Shown one piece after another: positions 47,501 through 56,875 of a DNA stretch of 64,000 bases. The translations under genes and the position numbers were made by a program. The notes beneath the pieces were generated by a model. It was not told the DNA's origin. It searched no databases and saw only the letters and a list, made by a program, of their open reading frames with translations. The DNA is from Arthrobacter sp. TMP15 (GTDB lineage Bacteria; Actinomycetota; Actinomycetes; Actinomycetales; Micrococcaceae): NCBI RefSeq assembly GCF_039529835.1, contig NZ_CP154262.1, positions 496,001-560,000 of the forward strand, read 5' to 3'. The first letter of the stretch is position 1. Each line of letters opens with the position of its first letter.

Positions 47501-47969
47501 GAGTTATTTCAACCGATTTGAGGCCCAAGTGCTAAACGATCGCCTTAAGGCCATTGATCGTGCCATAGATAGGGGACTTATCAAACTGAGAGATGACACG
47601 GAACTGGTTTCTGTCTTATTAATTGCACCATATCGAAGCCAGTTGGACGCTCTCAGACGTGAAGTAGCAGGATGGGCTCCAAAACATTTGATGTTGAGTA
47701 TTGAATCCATAGATGCAGTACAGGGCAAAGAGTCTGACTTGGCATTTGTAACTGTTACGCGCAGCAATAGTCGAGGAAGTTTTGGTTTCATCGGCCCCGA
47801 CTACTGGAGGCGCATTAACGTTGCCATGTCCCGTGCCCGATTTGGATTAACCATTGTGGGAGATGCGGAATTTTGTCGCCAAAAAGCTGGTCCTTTGGCA
47901 AACATACTAAATTACATGTCAAACAATGCAGACGACTGCGAAGTTAGGAAAGTGGATGTTCGCAGATAA
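44559..47969 (+). CDS. mkoA: Mokosh type I MkoA: Ser/Thr kinase fused to UPF1-like helicase
   Basis: 1136 residues from ATG 44559 (AAGGAG ten bases upstream). N-terminal Hanks-type kinase (1-270): Lys41 in LALKFI, HRDVKPGN at 132-139, DFS in place of DFG at 152, and a glycine-poor nucleotide loop. C-terminal SF1 helicase of the DNA2/UPF1 (COG1112) group: Walker A GPPGTGKT near 585, DEAS near 845, GDGNQLPPM, DQYRMTS, DAVQGKESD and VAMSRAR. This kinase-helicase fusion followed by a PLD-like gene is the Mokosh type I anti-phage system. The 44-base overlap with the next gene shows coupling. Confidence 0.87.
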   Translation: MNPEIIDGKYMILGAIKPRSGAHSTVRKAVDTRTGQELALKFIVGRSDEMTRLIFDREADALKLAKHANVVPLLDQGVDETGTPYLVLPWIEASYRDVLDKGIQGTPVEVLNRIVLPLVSALSHAHLASVVHRDVKPGNILVTVDGVPLLADFSIGKNSVGQVAVSANGMTMRAWKTDLYAPPESSEEFPYARDVFSIAVVFIESIATMPLDEHFQLEAALEATSLPAVIKELFSRCISFNPEDRPTSGAALLAELEASMAESFPLPRSPHRIWLTLRESVKRMLVDSAPGSIDVPGLIDRDLSGGGHISFTWSKESRTFDQETLELAGDSFRYSLKPDNAGSFVIISARQAEFETLEWTRRNGVPTADLGSFSLLEPLDKSAARKTQEFVLDQLRRHFDANESAAEDAQSSALLDRWNNLLDARKALERRERTTIRFTKSEHVGKDIKLTVSSAPTKDLLNTDWILKPHEEAEYGPRVQIVRHQDDAVIVRRRTQRGSAISRQGVLVPHLGATQVAMKRQSDAIRTLQRGEAAHLDLLSILVDPSVVRSPEDQPNPSWQSELDPAKQTAVKASLGLMDAMVVKGPPGTGKTRFITEAIHQLLKRNPDARILVVSQTHVAVDNALERLNAAGIGNIVRLGQQDDERIAKSVSHLLLDKKMAQWATEVQRAAAEFIAELSSQAGIPIAQLQSAAMLEQLIALRRRRKEIEDRIPLEPTAETYELTAELTAARDAVVLQEQLDHLVDDENQLWNQLETKNGGNLLVDRASSLEDLATSVELILDTGQRGPELLELLKLQADWLQRISTDSSLIETYLQTANVVAGTCLGFVGHPAARDLIFDLCILDEASKATATEALVPLVKARKFILVGDGNQLPPMEEELLRQTDVMEEFGLSRELVTETLFERLTSQLPTHSQFLLTDQYRMTSAIGNMISKCFYDGQLNSVSDQLLPGYSSLGKPVLWLDTSKFGDRRREEMDPMSKGSYFNRFEAQVLNDRLKAIDRAIDRGLIKLRDDTELVSVLLIAPYRSQLDALRREVAGWAPKHLMLSIESIDAVQGKESDLAFVTVTRSNSRGSFGFIGPDYWRRINVAMSRARFGLTIVGDAEFCRQKAGPLANILNYMSNNADDCEVRKVDVRR

Positions 47970-49260
47970 CCGTGATCTCTTCAGTCGATATGGATCGTCG
48001 AGGGCAGGAAGAATTCTGGTCGCAGTATCTAAGGCGGCTTTGCCAGTAACGGTCGTGAGTACATCTGTAATAGCCCAGGAAAAAAAAGGAATACCCCTAT
48101 TGGATGAATTTATTCTGCGGGCTATTCGCTTGGGCCAGGGTAGGATTCGCAGAATAGCGCAGCTGTCAGGTGTGGCTGATAGCCTCATTCAATCAAGCGC
48201 CGCTGGTCTTGCGGCGAGTGGGAATTTGATTTATGGAGTTCAAGACGGCGTTCTTGCGCTTACTCCTTTCGGTGAGAAAATGGCAATCGATATGGCCACG
48301 ATAAAACCCGTGCAACGGCAGTTCAAGGTTTGTTTCGACCGAACCCTGTGGTGTGTTGCGGGCTATGACTCCAATGAATTAATTTCCAAGGGCCAGGCTC
48401 GCGATGCTGATCAACTCATACTGCCGGCGATCAAATCTTCGCGAATCGGAGATCGTGATATTGCGGTGTCGAACCTTAATGCACTTATACGAAAGGGTAA
48501 TATCGGTAGTTCAGAAATAGACATACTGCGCATCACCAAACTTTCTGGTAATACGCATAGATATTTGCCAGTTGGTATACTAATTTACGTTGATTCCGTA
48601 AATAGCGATCTTGAATTGGCGTTGATTGTCGATGAAGATCTAAGTCAGAGTCATGAACTTCCGTTGATCTCCCTGGACGTGGCAAAGCGTCTCGGCATTG
48701 AGGTTTCTCGCGATGTTTTACGCCCGAAACTTAGTGATGAACTTGAAGTGGCCCGTGAAGCTCGGCGTTCATCGCCGGAAATAAATTCCGGAACATCTTC
48801 ATTGAGTCAGGTAGCTCGAGTTCTTGGTTTTGAGCACAGGGCCCTGCTCGAGGACGGTCTTAGTGTAACAAATAGACGTCTACTTATTGCAACAGGCGAT
48901 GTCGATGTCGAATTTTTCAAATCTTATGCTCTTCCGAAGATTGCGGATCTACTAAAGGCTGGTGTGACCGTTAAGTTGGCATTCAATAGACCGCAAAAGA
49001 GTGCTGCGACTGACAAGGATCCTTTGGGGTTGCTGTCCAAACTGTCGGCGAGGTATCCGGCCAGCCTTTCGGTGGATTTGGATCATGAATATACGTCCAA
49101 CACTTTAATATTCGACGATTCGTGGGTGGAGACAAGCTTTGGCTGGTTAGATGATGTTCCTCATTCACCCCAACCTCTAATGTTGCACGAAGGTACCCTG
49201 GTTCAAGGCCGCGAATATTCCGATGCGAAATTCAATGAATTAACCGAGTTTCTTTTTTGA
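47926..49260 (+). CDS. mkoB: Mokosh type I MkoB: PLD-like protein
   Basis: 444 residues, starting inside the end of mkoA in another frame. An N-terminal winged-helix-like part (LDEFILRAIRLGQGRIRRIA) and a C-terminal phospholipase D-like domain (RRLLIATGDVDVEFFKSYAL, then SNTLIFDDSWVETSFGWLDD). The canonical HxK of the PLD motif aligns with TxN here, with a His three residues earlier (His387), so the nuclease site is divergent or inactive. AT-rich compared with the backbone. Confidence 0.75.
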   Translation: MQTTAKLGKWMFADNRDLFSRYGSSRAGRILVAVSKAALPVTVVSTSVIAQEKKGIPLLDEFILRAIRLGQGRIRRIAQLSGVADSLIQSSAAGLAASGNLIYGVQDGVLALTPFGEKMAIDMATIKPVQRQFKVCFDRTLWCVAGYDSNELISKGQARDADQLILPAIKSSRIGDRDIAVSNLNALIRKGNIGSSEIDILRITKLSGNTHRYLPVGILIYVDSVNSDLELALIVDEDLSQSHELPLISLDVAKRLGIEVSRDVLRPKLSDELEVAREARRSSPEINSGTSSLSQVARVLGFEHRALLEDGLSVTNRRLLIATGDVDVEFFKSYALPKIADLLKAGVTVKLAFNRPQKSAATDKDPLGLLSKLSARYPASLSVDLDHEYTSNTLIFDDSWVETSFGWLDDVPHSPQPLMLHEGTLVQGREYSDAKFNELTEFLF

Positions 49261-49498
49261 GAATTTAGGATGTATTTTTGTGGAATATTTATCTTTGTTC
49301 CGTGGGCCCTAAATGTTTGTCGATTCGATTTACGAGATTGTCTATGCTGAGACGTCGAGTCTTCCAAGTGGGACTAGATATGTACGGGGACAGTGTTTTT
49401 CAATATTCGTTGTTTAACTTAGCGGCCTTAGTTCGGTTCTGACCTCGAATTTGAATCTTTGCAAAAGTAAATATTGAAGAATCAAGACTAGTCGCCTG

Positions 49499-49809
49499 TT
49501 ACAACCCCATTCCGCCAATTTCGGGCCCGCGGGTGTGAGGTGGTTGGTAGGCGGTTTGTTTGTCTGTGGCCCAGTCGGAGACGATTCCTTCGCGGACCAA
49601 GTGGTCGGTGAGTTGGGCGAGTCGGTACTCCGGGTCTGATTCGAGGGCACGTTGAAAGCACTCGTGGGCCTTGCTGCCGTGGCCTTCCCACCATTGGATG
49701 ACGCCCAGGCTCGTGAGCACGGGGGCGGCATCGGTACCGTCTGTGCGCATGTAGAGCTGGAATAGGACTTCGGAGGCGCGGTCGACGCGCTGCCAGTGGG
49801 GGCTTTGCT
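49499..49809 (-). pseudogene. DUF4192-like protein, C-terminal fragment cut by ISL3
   Basis: The fragment has VDRASEVLFQLYMRTDGTDA and LGVIQWWEGHGSKAHECFQR with ESDPEYRLAQLTDHLVREG, the C-terminal pattern of DUF4192 proteins in Micrococcaceae. The N-terminal part is missing; the match stops exactly at the IS terminal repeat (49810). Confidence 0.6.
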
Positions 49810-51255
49810 GGCTCTCCGTGGTTCGTGGTGAAATCTGGTTTCGTGTCCTTGAACAAAGGTGGCTCGTAGCCCTGTTGTGATGGATGTTCTGACGCATTCA
49901 TCGATGACAGGACTACGAGCCTTGAACGAGCTTACTTTGCCGCACCCTGATGCTGCCACCACGATCTTCAACCTCAAGGATTACCGGGTTCTTGAGACTC
50001 AGATCCTTGATTATGGGCAACGCCGCGTTCATGTTGAAAGTACCGTCGAGTCAGGCTGCCCCGGGTGCGGGGTGATCGGTACTCGGTGCCATTCCAGACG
50101 CTGGCAGCGAGTCCGGGACATCCCCATCGCTGGCCCGGTCGAGGTACTCTGGCGCAAGCGCCGCTACTTTTGCGATGAGTCAGTGTGCGAGCGAAAGACC
50201 TTTTCTGAGGCCACTGCCCAGGTTCCAGCCAGGGCTCGCTCTACCCGCCGGCTCCATGGCGCACTCGTTGATGCGGTGGTCTCTTCCGGGCGGGCAGCGA
50301 CAGAAACAGCCATCGCCCATGGCGTCTCATGGTGGCTTGTGCAAAAAGCCTTGACCATGGCGGCAACGAAACTACCCAACGTTGATCTCCTCCGACCACG
50401 AATGCTCGGGATCGATGAACACCGCTTCCGGTCCGTGCGCTTCTTCAAAAACACCGAGACCAATACGTGGCAGCGGATCGAACCGTGGATGACTACGATC
50501 GTTGACCTAGATACCGGGCAGATCCTGGGTGTTGTTGACGGCAGGGACCACACCGGAGTCGGAGCATGGCTGATCAAGCGCCCCCTGGAGTGGCGGCTCG
50601 GCGTTCAAGTTGTAGCTATCGATCCCTCAGCAGCATTCCGCAAAGCCTTGCGGATGTGGCTGCCCCGCACCGCCGTCTCCGTTGATCACTTCCACCTCAT
50701 CCAACTAACAAATCAGGCACTGACAGAGGTACGCCAACACCTTTCTCACAAGGTGCGGGGGGCGTCGTGGCCGGGCCGTGGATCCGGCCTGGGCACACCG
50801 GATGTTGCTCCTGCGGGGCGCTGATTCACTGTCGGAAGCAGCCAAGGCAAGGCTGGAGAAAGTCTTCGCAACGGATGACCCCATCGGGAAACTCAAGGCA
50901 GCCTGGGACGTGAAAGAACAAGTACGAACACTGCTGCGCACCGGCTCGTTGGAAGACGCCGAACTAGCCAAGGAAGACCTCGAGCGGCTGGTGAAGGAAT
51001 CCGACCAACCTGAGACGACCAGGCTGTGGCGGACGCTTTGCCGGTGGTGGACAGAGATTGAAGTCCTCATCGTCACCGGCGCCACCACAGGGAAAGTAGA
51101 AGCAAACAACACCAGCATCAAACACATCAAAAGGACAGGCCGCGGCTTCGTCAATAGCACCAACTACACAACACGCATTATGCTCAGAAGCGCCGCCAGA
51201 ACAGCGGTGAACTTTCCATTGCAATAAGGGAATTCACCACGAAACGCGGAGAGCC
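49810..51255 (+). mobile_element. ISL3-family insertion sequence
   Basis: About 1446 bases with imperfect terminal inverted repeats that begin GGCTCTCCG and continue GTGGTGAA on both ends. The eight bases on either side (GCTTTGCT and CCATAACC) differ, so there is no target duplication. Confidence 0.8.
49859..51227 (+). pseudogene. ISL3-family transposase, frameshifted
   Basis: First frame (to 50824): zinc-ribbon-like CPGCGVIGTRCHSRR, then WRKRRYFCDESVCERKTF, the HTH, and catalytic region with LGIDEHRFRS and AIDPSAAFRKAL, SVDHFHLI. After a run of Gs near 50765 the match moves frame to DPAWAHRMLLLRGADSLS and ends NNTSIKHIKRTGRGFVN. One base change in the G run would restore the full transposase of about 450 residues. 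Confidence 0.88.
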
Positions 51256-51342
51256 CCATAACCGGCGCACAAGGCCACGGCAGTGAATGTCAGTTGAACG
51301 GGGAGGCGGTCGATGCCCGGGCCGGGTCGGGTACTTTGAACC

Positions 51343-51456
51343 ATGAAAAAGAACAAGCAAACCCAACCCGTCGTCGTGCGCGCCTTTACGCGTGAGGAGG
51401 TTGCCGAGATGCTTCGAGAACCAGTATCATCTATCCGCACCCACTGCCGCACCTAG
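51343..51456 (+). CDS. Small HTH fragment
   Basis: 37 codons reading FTREEVAEMLREPVSSIRTH after a basic start, similar to the N-terminal HTH of excisionase-like proteins, then a stop. Could be a truncated gene. Confidence 0.3.
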   Translation: MKKNKQTQPVVVRAFTREEVAEMLREPVSSIRTHCRT

Positions 51457-51837
51457 GCGCTCAAGGTGCCTACAAAACTGGCAGAGGAAAAACTGCTCCG
51501 TGGCGGATCCCGCCGGCATCGATCGATCACTATCAGAAGACACGGCCTCGGTACTGACACTTAGTCCGGCATCGTACCGCCCACCGTTTACCCACCGGAA
51601 ACCGTCAATAATGACCATTGTTGACCGGTAGCGCGCAGCGCTCATTCACCCGATGTGCCCGGAATCTAGGTATCAACGGGCAATGTTCAACAATGACCCC
51701 AAGCGGCAATTGCTAATCCTAAGTTCTAAGGTCAACACACCGCCGACGCCCTGGTTCGAATAGGCAGAGACGATCAGAAAGAAGAACTCCAAGGAAACCA
51801 ACGGGATTAGTCCTGAAATCAATGTACGTTTCAAAGA
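51457..51837. other. Intergenic stretch, 381 bases
   Basis: No gene seen between the ISL3 flank and the three-gene operon end. AT content rises towards 51.8 kb. Confidence 0.4.
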
Positions 51838-52401
51838 TCAAAAATTCAACAAGCCCGCGCTAATTGCATGTTCCAATGCGGACGAAGAATCAACAATTTC
51901 AGGACGAACAAACAGCTTGACTATAATAATAAGTAAAGTATTTGAGATTAATCCAACCCAAGTCACAGGTGAAATCGTAAGAAATTTCTTCAAGGCACGA
52001 AGTCTCTTGCCACGATTTGACGGGATACGTCTAGATACAATATTTGAATAATAGGCATACTTGTATGCGGGCACTTGACAAAGCATTAGTAGGCCAGCAA
52101 TAAGAACCAGAACTATCACAATATTCGCATATGACAAAAACGTAGAATTAGTCACACCGGCCGAATTTAATCCAACAAGCATCACGCAGATATATGAAAA
52201 GAATTGTATCATATCGAATCCGTAATCAAAGAGGCGGCCCAATGCGCTGGGTCGGATCCGATCGGGAACTGCTACCCCGTGCGATGATCTTTCAATATAT
52301 TTTACAATCCTATTTCTTACGAAGAACTGTACAAAGTTCAAGCATAAAATTAAGAGAATTGCACTAACAAAAGGAAGAACCGACACGGCTAACGGGCCCA
52401 A
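51838..52401 (-). CDS. Four-helix membrane protein, third gene of unknown operon
   Basis: 187 residues. Hydrophobic segments at about 8-28, 62-84, 91-112 and 148-170, with a basic loop between the third and fourth (RRIPSNRGKRLRALKKFL). No family recognised. Its start overlaps the end of the 147-residue gene by 13 bases, so they are coupled. Low GC and AT-rich codons differ from the backbone, a sign of transfer. Membrane effectors often end defence operons, so this could be the effector. Confidence 0.7.
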   Translation of the reverse strand: MGPLAVSVLPFVSAILLILCLNFVQFFVRNRIVKYIERSSHGVAVPDRIRPSALGRLFDYGFDMIQFFSYICVMLVGLNSAGVTNSTFLSYANIVIVLVLIAGLLMLCQVPAYKYAYYSNIVSRRIPSNRGKRLRALKKFLTISPVTWVGLISNTLLIIIVKLFVRPEIVDSSSALEHAISAGLLNF

Positions 52402-52832
52402 ACCAAGTCGGGGATAGGAGTTGGAATATTTTTTTCGCCGACCCCACGCCGGCAGACTTCAACAACCACGCGAATCTCTCCATAAGAAGGAAATGGAGAA
52501 AGGAAGTGTACGTAGGGACCGCTCGGATTGTCAGTATCAAGAGTTTCTCCGTAAATACCATGAGCTATCCAATCATGCAACTCGGCCACGCTGCCCTGTT
52601 CGGTTGTCTCAAGATACAAAAGTGAGAAAGGATCCCGAATTTCGCTGTGCACCGTGACCTTGACATGATCTGCGGTCCAATTGACGATTCGAATGTATTC
52701 AATTTTCTTGCCATCAGTTGATTCTTCGACCGAACATTGAATTACCACCCCCTCTAAATGCGGAATCTCAAGTTCCTTGTAAGCAATCTCCGATTGACGA
52801 GGTCGCCTTCTGTGCGAAAAAAGTGGTGGCAT
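52389..52832 (-). CDS. Unknown protein, second gene of three-gene operon
   Basis: 147 residues, soluble. Beta-rich, with VKVTVHSEIRDPFSLLYLET, and GPYVHFLSPFPSYGEIRVVV. No family recognised; no signal or membrane segment. Overlaps the membrane gene downstream by 13 bases and follows the 308-residue gene by 57 bases. Confidence 0.65.
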   Translation of the reverse strand: MPPLFSHRRRPRQSEIAYKELEIPHLEGVVIQCSVEESTDGKKIEYIRIVNWTADHVKVTVHSEIRDPFSLLYLETTEQGSVAELHDWIAHGIYGETLDTDNPSGPYVHFLSPFPSYGEIRVVVEVCRRGVGEKNIPTPIPDLVWAR

Positions 52833-52889
52833 TGACTGAATCCCTTTATGATATTCTTATTGCATTAGGGCAATTAAACTCTAACCAGG

Positions 52890-53816
52890 CTACATTTCTA
52901 GAAGTTTTGCAATATTTCCTGTTTTTGATCGAACTTCGTCAGTCCCGCTTAGGCTCAAAGCGTCAATTAGCTCGCTGCGATAGATGAGATCATAGAATTT
53001 TAGGCCGATTTCACTATGGGAAACCTTGCTTGTGATAAATCTCTTCCGACTTGATCGCCATGAGAAATTTGCGCCAACTAGAGCAAGCCGCACAAATTTC
53101 ACATTTTGAGGATTTTCATCCAAGTATGGCATTAGCTCATTCATGAGAATTTCGCCGTGATAACTCTCCCCATCCTCTACAATGGAAAGATAGCCTTTTC
53201 CTTCATTTTTAGGTTTTCCGTATATGCTGCTCAGATTAGAAATTGCCTCTGTCAGGGATAGATCTGAGGACCATGTTGCGCTAACTGAATCAGGAGACTT
53301 CGAGAATTGAACAAATTCGTCACCGGCGATGGTAACAGATTTTGCCTGATTATCACCGTTTTGAAATTTTTCACGAGTCATAATGATCCCCAATCCCCAC
53401 GTGGAAATCTCAAATTTCCCACGTGGTAAGAAGTCTGGAAGCGGCATAATTTGCAGTAAGTGCTGAATTTCTCTTACTTTTCCGTACAGCACTGCGTCGT
53501 TCTGGCTGATTATGCAAACCTGGCCAATTTTCCGGAGGTGCAGATCCGCTGCAGTTTGAGTCCGTTTATCTTTATGATTACTGCCAGCGAGTCCTCTGGT
53601 TCGAATTACGAGAATGTCTCCGCCAAAGCTGTGTACCTTTGTCCCGGAAAATTTCGGTAATTGCAAGGGAACTATGTATTGATCGGCAAGTCCGAAAAAC
53701 GGCCAGAGAGACTTTTGTGTACCCGGTACATCTCTACGCTTCGGGCTGCTCCAAAACGTCCGATTTTGAACTGTTTCTCCCGTTTGGACGCTGTTTGTCT
53801 CGTGAACGACGGTCAA
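52890..53816 (-). CDS. Unknown protein, first gene of three-gene operon
   Basis: 308 residues, mixed alpha/beta, opening MTVVHETNSVQTGETVQNRT. Hydrophobic strands such as VHSFGGDILVIRTRG, GQVCIISQN and KFVRLALVGANFSW alternate with charged helices. No recognised catalytic motif or fold. AT-rich like the two genes behind it. A start farther downstream is possible because the first 30 residues look disordered. Confidence 0.65.
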   Translation of the reverse strand: MTVVHETNSVQTGETVQNRTFWSSPKRRDVPGTQKSLWPFFGLADQYIVPLQLPKFSGTKVHSFGGDILVIRTRGLAGSNHKDKRTQTAADLHLRKIGQVCIISQNDAVLYGKVREIQHLLQIMPLPDFLPRGKFEISTWGLGIIMTREKFQNGDNQAKSVTIAGDEFVQFSKSPDSVSATWSSDLSLTEAISNLSSIYGKPKNEGKGYLSIVEDGESYHGEILMNELMPYLDENPQNVKFVRLALVGANFSWRSSRKRFITSKVSHSEIGLKFYDLIYRSELIDALSLSGTDEVRSKTGNIAKLLEM

Positions 53817-54435
53817 TGAGGTTTCCTCCCGATCTATCTCTATTAGCTACTACCCGAGGAGGAAATGAGTACTTCGGCTTGAGCTATCAAAAATTCACGT
53901 GTCTCTGTAGAGACTGGCGAGAATTCTAAATCTTCACGTGTCCGGCTCACAATCCCTCCGTTTGGAAGCGGACCTCTCTTGCAGCTGATGCTACCCCGTT
54001 CAGGTGGTTCCGGTGCGAACATTACAAATGTTTCTCGGATCTTGCGCCGAGGGATTTCGATTTAGGCCTTGGGAATGCTTTTTGTCGTTCAGACTTGGCC
54101 CGATCATGCTCGTTGAGGACCTTCCTCGTTCAGTCTGACGTGGGGGGCTATGCATTCATCTGGCTCGGCTGAGTCCATTAGTCGAAAACCAGAACACAAG
54201 TCCGATGTCCGTCATGTCGGCGTTGTAGTTTTTGGCTACCCTCGTTCCTGCGTGCAGATGCGAGCCTGGTTTATTCAGGATTGGAATTGTCTGGACCATT
54301 TGGAGCGGCTGTACTGGATCGATAGGTAGGTCAGACCAAGTGCGACGGTCGACATGGTGGGCGAGCCGCTGATAGGCGGTGGAGATGTGCCGACTGTGAC
54401 CGGCGTGTACTGGTGCCGGAGGGCTAACCTCTGAC
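53817..54435. other. Intergenic stretch, 619 bases
   Basis: No gene seen. It should hold the promoter of the three-gene operon in its first 150 bases. Confidence 0.4.
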
Positions 54436-55130
54436 GAGATGCGGACCCCGCTGACGGTATGGTTGGCCGTTGGCCAACGGCTGGAGGATGGGCGCAGATT
54501 GGTCGGTTTTCGGCGATTCAAGTGCAACGCGAGATGGAGCTGGGTTCTGTCAAGACCGGAGGGCGATGCTGCGCCGATGCAGGACGGAGAGGGGGTGCCC
54601 CTCCGTGACCGGGTCTGTGGCGTGGTCGGGGGAGGCCGACGAATCATTCCTTGGCGGCCCGGAACAGAGGTGGCCTGGCTGTGGCGCACGGGGAAAGTTG
54701 CTTCTCAAAGACGCTGTTGAACTCGAAGAGCACGGTTTGAGACGGTTCATGCTTGGTCTCTTACCCGATGTCCGCGCGGAAAGCCTGGCCGCCTTCTTCG
54801 AATCCGGGGTCGAGGCGTCAAACCTCGTGTTCAACTACGGACGGAGCGCCTATCTTGCGGCCATTAGAGACAAGTACGCACGCAAGGGCACCTCGATCGC
54901 CGCCTCGGGGAAACCTGGGCACGAGGTGATGCCGGGTATCCATCTACTCTTGTCCCTGGTCAAGGGGTAGATCATGGTCACCTGCAAGGATCGGCGAGCC
55001 CCTGAAGAGTTCGAGGAATACATCGACGAGTGGGTGTGCCGGTCCAACTGGGCGCGTGTTCACTTCCGAAGCCTGCTGTTCCATTCCCTCCTACTCAATG
55101 CGAATGGCGGCAAACGGTCACCTACCACTA
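54436..55130 (+). pseudogene. IS1595-family transposase remnant
   Basis: ISXO2-like DDE domain in shifting frames: ADESFLGG, GKLLLKDAVELEEHGLRRF, LLPDVRAESLAAFFES, HEVMPGIHLLLSLVKG, then FEEYIDEWVCRSNWARVHFR. Compared with an intact transposase (about 300 residues), the N-terminal third and inner parts are missing. Confidence 0.65.
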
Positions 55131-55457
55131 GCTTTGCAATATCGGGCGAGCCAGACCGGCCCCACCACTGAGGGAGGCCCCACTTATCCCCGCCCAGCAT
55201 TGGCGTGGGCCGCCACTACTGTCCTTACGTTTGCCACACCCGGCCTAGCGAACAACGACATCCAAATGGACAGCAAAAATCGGTGCTCAAGATGCCGAAC
55301 GATCACGGGTAAACATCCGGTCTCGAAGACCGGATCTGCATGATGTCAATGAGATAGTGCGGGATTAAGTTGGCAGGGATATGCGGGCTCACACACTGCC
55401 TGATATTTTCGATCTCCAGCGGCTGGTTTGGATGGTCCCTGCTACCTTTGGGTGGGC

Positions 55458-55739
55458 TTACCTCGACGAGTGAATGCCCTTTTTTGGATGCCCGACATAA
55501 GGGAGCGCATCCGCAGGTGCAAAGGCGTGGTAGTCAGCCGCCGACAGGTAGTAGATTTCGGGCCACGGTCCATGGACTTGAATCTGCGCCGGATCCGGTG
55601 AGATCAGGAGTACCGAACCTCGCCAGATTTCGTCTGGGACGGCTTCCATCCATGCGTGCTGGGCGTGCCCAAATTTGTCCCATAGGATAGTGACCCATGT
55701 TCCCGTAGGGTCCAAAGAGTGGATGTCCAACACAATGAC
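55458..55739 (-). CDS. Hypothetical protein
   Basis: About 93 codons from a GTG at 55739. The reading WVTILWDKFGHAQHAWMEAV and WRGSVLLISPDPAQIQVHG has plausible protein composition. No family, no clear ribosome site. Could be a fragment. Confidence 0.3.
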   Translation of the reverse strand, partial: VIVLDIHSLDPTGTWVTILWDKFGHAQHAWMEAVPDEIWRGSVLLISPDPAQIQVHGPWPEIYYLSAADYHAFAPADALPYVGHPKKGIHSSR

Positions 55740-56875
55740 TTCGGTGGTGGCACCGCCCGGTAATGATCCAAAGTGACCATAAATAGCAATTGCTGATCCT
55801 AAATTATGAGGGAATCAGTGTCCCGATAAAATATCACCACCAACTATGGGGAACGGTGGCTGACTGACTAGACCGTAGTTGACCAACGGCCGGTGTGGAA
55901 GTTCCGACCGACGCGTCATAAACCCACCAGAATGAACGAAAACTAGAGACTACTTAGTACCTTCTATTGTTCCGATTGTTAACTTAGAACAAAGGGGTAA
56001 ATGGGGTATTGACAAGCTTTAATAACCCTGTTTCTCTAAAGCGGGGATAGTAAGCGTTGATAACTAACCAAGGGTTTTGAGCTCTCATTATGCTCTGACC
56101 TGCGGCGATAGATTTCACTGCTAATTCTGCGAGACTTTTTGGCTAGCCGTCTCGTCAAGCAGTTTCGGTTCGAATTCCATAGCTGTTCAGCGGTTGGATT
56201 GGTTGCTGCAATCGCGTTTTTCGCTTGTTCACCAATCTCCGAGATCCTGGCAGGAGCTGAGTTGCGTTCATCGGGATGTACCCAATAGAACAGGTCTCAC
56301 TCGCCACAAAGTCACGTCCATCAGAGTCTGGCTCGTCTATGGTTAGACATAACTGATGGAGGGTCTTGGGAATGACTGGACGTAAAGGACAAGTGGTTGG
56401 CTACGTTCGGGTGCGCGCCTTGGCATCCGTCGGCTTACCGCCGTTCTGACATACCCGGTTCTCGCCCTGATAAGTGCGGGCGTTGTGCCGGCCGAACCCA
56501 CAAGTCGTGCTGCCATATTGGATAGCGTACCGAGCCTGGCTGCAGAGCCACAAACTAATACCTACCGAGTTTAAGCCCGACCAGCAGTCTTTGACTCGCG
56601 CTTCAGCAGCGGATACGAAGACGCCGGGCTTCCTAAGTCTCCCGGCGTCCTGCAAAGCAGCGCAGCAAAAATACCCGTGGAATCGAAACTTGTCCATATT
56701 CCCTGGTCGAACACCCTTTGCGCCCTGATGGAGTTACAGCGCTGCTTCGATCCGTTCTTGTGCTCACGCCGCCGACAGCAGACCCCGCTGTGCCTGGCTG
56801 GATGGCTCGGACAGCTCCCAGGGTGTCCGAGTGTCATCGATAAGGTACTGACGTCATAATGGCGAACGAAAACGC
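55740..56875. other. 1.1-kb stretch without intact gene
   Basis: AT-rich with no supported gene apart from the recombinase fragment at 56372. It lies between IS debris and the restriction gene, so it is likely scar sequence. Confidence 0.4.
56372..56420 (+). pseudogene. Serine recombinase N-terminal fragment
   Basis: MTGRKGQVVGYVRVR, the opening of resolvase/invertase proteins (GYVRVS), after which similarity stops. No catalytic remainder is present. Confidence 0.5.

Noticed and set aside
44559-49260. Kinase-helicase plus PLD pair as an entirely new system
   Set aside because: The domain order matches the described Mokosh type I system, so it was named as such.
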